Shown: positions 57,623-64,000 of the stretch, piece after piece
How the letters are laid out: the number at the start of each line of letters is the position of its first letter
How positions within the stretch are numbered: position 1 is the first letter of the stretch
Assembly (NCBI GenBank): GCA_054601695.1
Contig: BAAHQB010000264.1
Span: forward strand, 1-64,000
Length of the DNA: 64,000 nucleotides
Direction of reading: 5' to 3'
Source of the DNA: Amorphochlora amoebiformis
Taxonomy: Eukaryota; Cercozoa; Chlorarachniophyceae
The notes under the pieces: generated by a model
Databases searched by the model: none
The model's input: only the letters and a program-made list of their open reading frames with translations
What the model was told of the DNA's origin: nothing
Made by a program: the position numbers and the translations under genes

Positions 57623-58526
57623 GTAAATGTACAAGATTACTTTTGAATCTTTTTCTCAATAGTCTCAATGAGAGCAGCCCTACGGAGCTTGAAGTCTACG
57701 CACCGAAATGTCTCCCAGGTATCTATCAGTATGCTTGTACTTACCATCAAACACAAATGGACATTCACAAACATTCAATCTCGTTTCGCCCACCAGTGGA
57801 AGGGAAATGAAAACTTTGAAAAACCGAAAAATAACAGAACTACCCAAAGGGACTCTCAAATTTGACTCGGGGCGTGATTCACCCAAAGGAGAAATGAGAA
57901 GTAGCGTTACCGCAGTTTTTGACTTGGGTAAGGTTGCCCTCTTGGTCCGCAGACATCCACGTCTTGTGCTCAGTCTTGAGACAAATGCTTGCCGCATTCC
58001 TATCAACGAAAACACTCAGTACTACCAGCATTCACACACACAAGCGCAGTACACACGATCAGTACCCCAGAGTAGAGTAGAATGAGAATATCAATGAGTA
58101 GGTGCTCAGCATGTCATGGATAAATATCAGTAGACTACAAGAGTACTAGGTAAACTTTTGATACCAATACTTGAGAGAGTACAGTGAGTACTCTTCAACA
58201 GTCATACGTGCAAATCCAAAGACCGATACATCAAACACGTACGTGTTTATGAGAGATTTCGAATTACCGGAAGAAGAGGGTGTAGGTTTCCCAGCCCTGG
58301 CATTCACTGGTGAGCTCGAACGCTGCCCTGAAGTTTTCCAGCGTAAGTAAATACACGACGACTGTTTTGCATGTTTAATGAGAAGGATACCTGCCACCAA
58401 TACCCAAGCCGAGGACACCTCCGCGCCTCTGCGCCTGAGAAAGTGGTGGGAACATCCATCAAAAGATTGTACTCTACTGTGACCCAACCGTAAAACCCGG
58501 AATACAATGTAATATGTTTATATATT

Positions 58527-58622
<96 letters not shown>

Positions 58623-59823
58623 TTCAATGCCTAGGATCGACTACATGAACATGAACACTATTTAATTGATATGCATGGATGAACACGGAGAGAGGGAAAT
58701 GTCAAATAAGAGAACGGCTCGGAGGTGGAGTGTTGAAATCGTTTGGAGCTGACCTTCACATATCGACCGTTAGCCGCCTTTAGGCCCAAGCGAACTGGAT
58801 TCCTCCTCTCAATCGACACCTGCGATATGGAATTCTCAATTAGATAACGAAGGTATAGGTCCTAGAGTCATCTAAGCGCTCCATAGAGTTGAGTGTCAAG
58901 CTCAGGACCTTGAATATCGCCTGTTTGTCCTTTGTATCGGTCGCACGGGCGTCAACATAGCGATCCTTTGTGAAACGAAAACACAGCAGCATCATCAGGA
59001 ACGCGTATACTATCTAGCAGGTTTGAGTATCATTAAGATTTCTGGTTGTTCATAAAAGATACCTCGTCGATGCGCAGGTAGGAACGCGAGTGGGTTTGGA
59101 AACGTGATTCACCTTCGAGATAGTTATGATTGTCCAGATCATCGCAAAGCTTGGAGATCTCCTGCGAAAAAGTGTGATATGCTTGTTATGCCATCTCTTT
59201 CGCTGTCTAATCATTGCGATCTAATGTCCCTCCGAAGTTTGACCTTTTTCTCCGAGAGGAGCTCGTCCTTTTTCTTGTTAATGAGGTTCACGGTACTTCT
59301 TTTCTTCTTGGCGTCGAGGAACGCCTTCATCTCCTCGCATTCGAGCTCCTGAAACACCAAACACAAAGCATAATAAACATCCTGACGTCATTAAATCCCC
59401 TGGTGATACCTTCATAGACTCGTACAGCTCCCTGATTTGATTCATAGCCTCCACAGCGGACGAAATGTTGGACTGGTGGCAACATTTTCGATGTTCAGAA
59501 ATAAGCACATTCTCACACAAATCGACGCCATACCGTGACATCCCCTTCTACGCCGCGCAGGTTTGACCGCAGATTCTCAGCTTGGGCATAATCGGACTTC
59601 CACATATTCTGGAACTGCGACTGATATTTATAACAACAGTAGCCTCGTGAGCCTGGAAACTTCCCATCCGGAAAATATTTGTACAACCTCATCGACGGGC
59701 TTGTCTGCCCGTGGGCTCGTTGCCTCGGTGATCGCGCTCCTAAATTGAAAAGAATTCAGGAAAAGGAATCGGTTATGAAATCGCAATATTGACTCACGTC
59801 AGGGCTCCCAATAGGCTGGCCAT
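57248..59823 (-). CDS. Coiled-coil plus fascin-like beta-trefoil protein, 324 aa, 14 exons
   Basis: Likely actin- or cytoskeleton-associated, by analogy with fascin-like folds; the substrate is an inference. Exons: 59798-59823, 59688-59739, 59534-59620, 59410-59472, 59244-59348, 59063-59161, 58909-58965, 58754-58819, 58391-58434, 58268-58327, 57911-57999, 57745-57813, 57641-57722, 57248-57323; all GT-AG, all phases match, 325 codons with TAA. Residues about 25-145 are charged and helical ([39 protein letters not shown]). From about 164 come repeated beta-trefoil strands: [54 protein letters not shown]. The KAANGRYV and WET[FY] motifs recur in fascin/actin-crosslinking domains. Two trefoil-like halves are suggested. 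Start codon in a GCCATGGCC context. Confidence 0.85.
58525..58620. repeat. Intronic (TA)n
   Basis: Pure TA run of about 80 bp in intron 58435-58753, the only large intron of this otherwise compact gene. Confidence 0.93.
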
Positions 59824-60100
59824 GGCTCGGGTTTCCGGATGAAATCGAGTTGCCAATGAGGCGTGACGTAGCGACATGAAGGGTAAGAAACATGACGTGA
59901 GGTCACGACATTGAAACATAATTTATCGGGGGAAAAACAATTGTTAACCTTCAGGGGAGGCAGGATCTAAAGATAATTTCACTACCTTGGTATTCAAATA
60001 CGGATGAATCAAGGTGAGATCACAAGGAATGATCCAAATGTGACATGGGCGCCGGTTTCTGCACCCCACAGCACGCTTATTACATATTTTTTCACGGTTC
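59824..60100. promoter_or_regulatory. Divergent promoter, fascin-like / multi-TM protein (277 bp)
   Basis: Region between two opposed start codons, containing TGACGTAGCGACATG and a second ATGACGTGAGGTCACGACAT palindromic stretch (59891-59910). Confidence 0.55.
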
Positions 60101-61684
60101 ATGGCAGGATTTTCATGGTGGGTTGTGTTGGCCATCTGCGGCCTCGGGTCGCTCGCCCTGCAGTCGAATCGAGTTCCCGACCTAACTTTGGTCCTTAACA
60201 ACGCGACGTCGCCAGAAGTCCAGAAGATCGCGATTCCAGGCGTAGGTTTCGCCGCGCAAAAACGTAGTTTTTCGACTGGCGCAATAGATACAAATCATGA
60301 CCTCCTTCTATCTCAGATCTGAGGGTTGACCGCGCACGTGAGAGCACAGATGGGCCCGAATCCTTCGTGCGCGATCGCCTTCCGTGGCTGGTGCCACTCG
60401 GATGCGTTCTCCTACTCGTACTCTCTGCAACATTGTTCACTGCGTTCAGGGACACAGCGCGATTGCTTAAGACAAAGAGACATTATGCCTTTCGTAAGGA
60501 TGCACCCCAGCTTGAAGGGTAACTTGTTTGCTTTCTGAAGAAACCCCTCACCCTAATTATTGCTATCTGAACGTACCCCTCGCCCATTCTAATTGCGAAT
60601 ATAATTCGATGTTTCGAAACATCTTAGGGGATCAGATGAGCCTGCAACCAAAGGAGTCGTAGACTATGTGTTTGCCGAGGGCGCCAAATTAAGAGGGTAA
60701 GAACTCCAAGTAAAGAGCTCCCTCTCTCGAAGTCTAAGCCAAGTTTAATTTCAACCTTAGAGGGGCTAACCAGTACGAGAACGTTGGGCCAGGGGTTCAA
60801 CCATCCGCTGCAACCAACCCATACGCGACGATCTGTACCCTGATGTGCGTTATCCTGTTCCAGCTCACATGCGGATTGGCTCTGACAATCCTCAGCATGG
60901 AGGTCTCTCTCTCCCTCTTAATCTCTCCCTCCCCTCTCTACGTCCTCTCCCACCTCTCTCCCTCCCTCTCTCTCCCTCTCTCCTCTCTCTCTCTCCCTCT
61001 CTCTCCTCTCCTCACACACCCCTCCGCTCTTCTCTCTCATCTTTTATCTTCTCTCCTCCGCTCATCGCTCTCATCTCCCACTCTCTTGTATGTTCCCCCT
61101 ATCGCCTTAATGTCTCTCTCCCTTTCTTTCTCAATTGTTCGTTTCTTTCTCCCCCTCTTTTTCTCCCTCGTTTTTCGCTCTTCTCCCTTTTTTCTCTCTC
61201 TCTCTCTTTTCTCTATGTGTCTCCCTCCTCTCATTCTATCGCTCTCACCAATGTCTCCCTCGATCTCTCTCACACGTCCCTCCCTCCCTCTGTATGTGGT
61301 AACATGTTACATATTCTCGACATGAGCCCAAAGAAGCCAAGTCGATATTGTTTTCATATACATCAGATGGGCAACTCGTGCAACCGGTCGCACTCAGCGG
61401 TGATATTCGCAGCAGGATTAAGCCTCATGGCTTTCAGCGGTTTCTCGTGTTTTGGGTTCTGGAGCACGCTCTCAGACGATCAGGCGGAGTTATGTCCGTG
61501 GATAACCCTTGCAGGCTCGGCCACGGCAACGATATTTGTGGGATTGGTGGTATCCGTGATATCCTTCATGGAAAACTCGTGCAGCGTCGCGCCCGGGGTT
61601 CAAGCAACGGGGATAATAGTGCTTGTGCTTGGGATCGTGAGCTCATTCGTCGTGGCACGGATGCCGAAAGTTCTCATTGTCTAG
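60101..61684 (+). CDS. Multi-TM membrane protein, 291 aa, 5 exons
   Basis: Not recognised. Exons: 60101-60245, 60317-60518, 60628-60696, 60761-60902, 61367-61684; GT-AG, phases match, 292 codons with TAG. N-terminal signal peptide (WWVVLAICGLGSLALQ), a short lumenal part with an NNAT sequon, TM1 about 72-92 (WLVPLGCVLLLVLSATLF), and a basic cytoplasmic loop. Then come three or four more helices: about 161-183 (TLMCVILFQLTCGLALTIL), 197-218 (AVIFAAGLSLMAFSGFSCF), 228-250 (TLAGSATATIFVGLVVSVI) and 258-280 (TGIIVLVLGIVSSFVV). The last four could form a tetraspan module, but no family signature is seen. Confidence 0.85.
60903..61300. repeat. CT-rich polypyrimidine tract
   Basis: About 390 bp of CTCTC/CCTC words on the + strand fill intron 60903-61366, like the tract at 54235-54590. 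Confidence 0.95.
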
Positions 61685-62340
<656 letters not shown>

Positions 62341-62433
62341 TCACAAGTCCACTGCCTCCATGGTCCCAACCCTCTCTTGTCGGTGCTCTTTACTAGATTT
62401 AACCTTTCTCTCCTTGGCTCCCTACACATAATG

Positions 62434-62486
<53 letters not shown>

Positions 62487-62550
62487 ATGTTTACATATTA
62501 ATATGAATATATACTTATAAACATTTTATAAATGCATATATGTATATATA

Positions 62551-62633
<83 letters not shown>

Positions 62634-62689
62634 GTGTGTGTGGTGTGTGTGTATATATATATATTGTCTATATATATATATATTATATG

Positions 62690-62732
<43 letters not shown>

Positions 62733-62764
62733 CATATATATGTATATGTATGTAAATGTATAAA

Positions 62765-62809
<45 letters not shown>

Positions 62810-62828
62810 CGTACATATGTAAATATAT

Positions 62829-62862
<34 letters not shown>

Positions 62863-62868
62863 CACCAA

Positions 62869-62951
<83 letters not shown>

Positions 62952-62975
62952 GTTAATATTATATATATATATATA

Positions 62976-63010
<35 letters not shown>

Positions 63011-63036
63011 TATAATATATATATTATATATTATGT

Positions 63037-63072
<36 letters not shown>

Positions 63073-63439
63073 AGACCTCTAGAGTTTTGACATCAACACC
63101 CATAGCTTTGACCTATTGAAAGAGTTACCATGAGCTTAATCCTTAACCCCAGAGGCTTACCTTGGCTCAGCTTAGAGAGATAACTCTACCTATACTTACT
63201 TATACAGATAACACTACTAAAACTTACTTCCGCCTTGGGCTGCTTGTCGAGTTTTTGACATGTGGGAGAGATAGAGTTAAGAGTTTAAGAGTAAGGCTAA
63301 GATTTAATGCTTTGAGAGTAGGGTCAAGGGCGTGTTCGGATAGGTGTTCGGGTGGGATTTGAGGGTAGAGTTGTGATTGGGGTTCGGTTGGATGGCTACC
63401 ATTCCGTCGTGTAGAGGGTCCTTCTCATCGACCTGTCGC

Positions 63440-63528
<89 letters not shown>

Positions 63529-63536
63529 TATATGTA

Positions 63537-63567
<31 letters not shown>

Positions 63568-63657
63568 GTTTGCATACATATGTATGTAATTCTCTTGGAA
63601 AAAGGGCGATATAGAGGTAAGACCACTCCGCTACGACTATATTATATATATATATAT

Positions 63658-63705
<48 letters not shown>

Positions 63706-63764
63706 CTACATACATTTATTTGTGTCCAGTACATATATATACACATATATACATATACACACAC

Positions 63765-63808
<44 letters not shown>

Positions 63809-63973
63809 GTATTATTAAGTTAATACATACAGACAAATGTATACTTATGGTTTTGAAGAGAGACACACCTTGTATTTGATTTTAATCTCAGCAAGTCTTT
63901 GCTCGTACATGCGCGCGTGTGTTTTCTTGCGCTTGTCCAACGTGCTCTCCGATAGGTCACGAAGCTTTTCGAT
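62341..63973 (-). CDS. 3' part of an unrecognised gene running off the right edge
   Basis: Four in-phase exons: 63869-63973, 63400-63432, 63077-63112, 62341-62421 (stop TGA). The acceptor at 63974 shows that more exons lie beyond the window. The product is very charged: [72 protein letters not shown], ending TMEAVDL. A 15-nt candidate micro-exon (63228-63242, QPKAE, with a perfect GTAAGT donor) would fit in frame between the second and third. Family unknown. Confidence 0.68.
62430..63075. repeat. Intronic (TA)n
   Basis: About 600 bp of TA with TGTGTG and CAAACACAC islands fill the last intron. Further TA blocks at 63440-63570 and 63640-63810 fill the earlier ones. Confidence 0.95.
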
Positions 63974-64000
63974 CTAACATTCACATACCATACTTCGAAT
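63974..64000. other. Intron continuing beyond the window
   Basis: On the gene strand this is the tract ending GTATGTGAATGTTAG before the first visible exon of the partial gene. Confidence 0.5.

Overview
This window is the left end of a chromosome from an intron-rich eukaryote, most likely a protist or alga. It opens with a (CCCTAA)n telomere and a 1.2-kb subtelomeric tandem array. It then runs into a compact domain of spliced genes whose introns and spacers are packed with (TA)n microsatellites and minisatellites. There is no operon, Shine-Dalgarno site, CRISPR array or bacterial gene. The TTAGGG-type telomere is too widespread to name a lineage.

Layout. 1-10: a short non-genomic tail that looks like sequencing adapter. 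11-520: telomere. 511-8913: seven near-identical units of 1192-1211 bp, then a diverged eighth (8914-10040). 10629-11466: interstitial array mixing CCCTAA and CCCGACA words. 11795-14300: four copies of a terminal-inverted-repeat element inserted in TA runs. From 14714 rightwards the DNA is genic. I rebuilt the genes by hand from GT-AG junctions, and required exon phases to match at every junction.

Genes: phytanoyl-CoA dioxygenase family protein (-, 14714-19581, 11 exons); secreted Gln/Ala-repeat protein (+, 20385-21493) and an exon chain that may extend it (to 23283); RBBP4/MSI1-like histone-binding WD40 protein (-, 24550-32796, 13 exons); RNase P/MRP subunit POP1 (-, 34623-39458, 8 exons); small single-pass membrane protein (+, 39619-41172); EEF1AKMT1/EFM5-like eEF1A lysine methyltransferase (-, 42117-44711, 5 exons); two-TM protein (+, 44931-48003, 7 exons); unrecognised membrane/secretory protein (+, 49036-55360, 15 exons); coiled-coil plus fascin-like beta-trefoil protein (-, 57248-59823, 14 exons); multi-TM protein (+, 60101-61684, 5 exons); and a partial gene running off the right edge (-, 62341-63973).

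The genes belong to no single pathway. They include housekeeping functions (tRNA/rRNA processing, chromatin, translation-factor methylation) beside several membrane or secreted proteins with no family I recognise. They sit mostly as divergent pairs with short shared promoters (160, 219 and 277 bp) separated by convergent spacers rich in CTAG. Exons are mostly 20-320 bp (largest 793 bp). Many introns are 60-110 bp, and the others are swollen by (TA)n or by minisatellites. Several intronic minisatellites have units that are imperfect copies of the adjoining exon-intron junction, which is the most unusual feature of the window.
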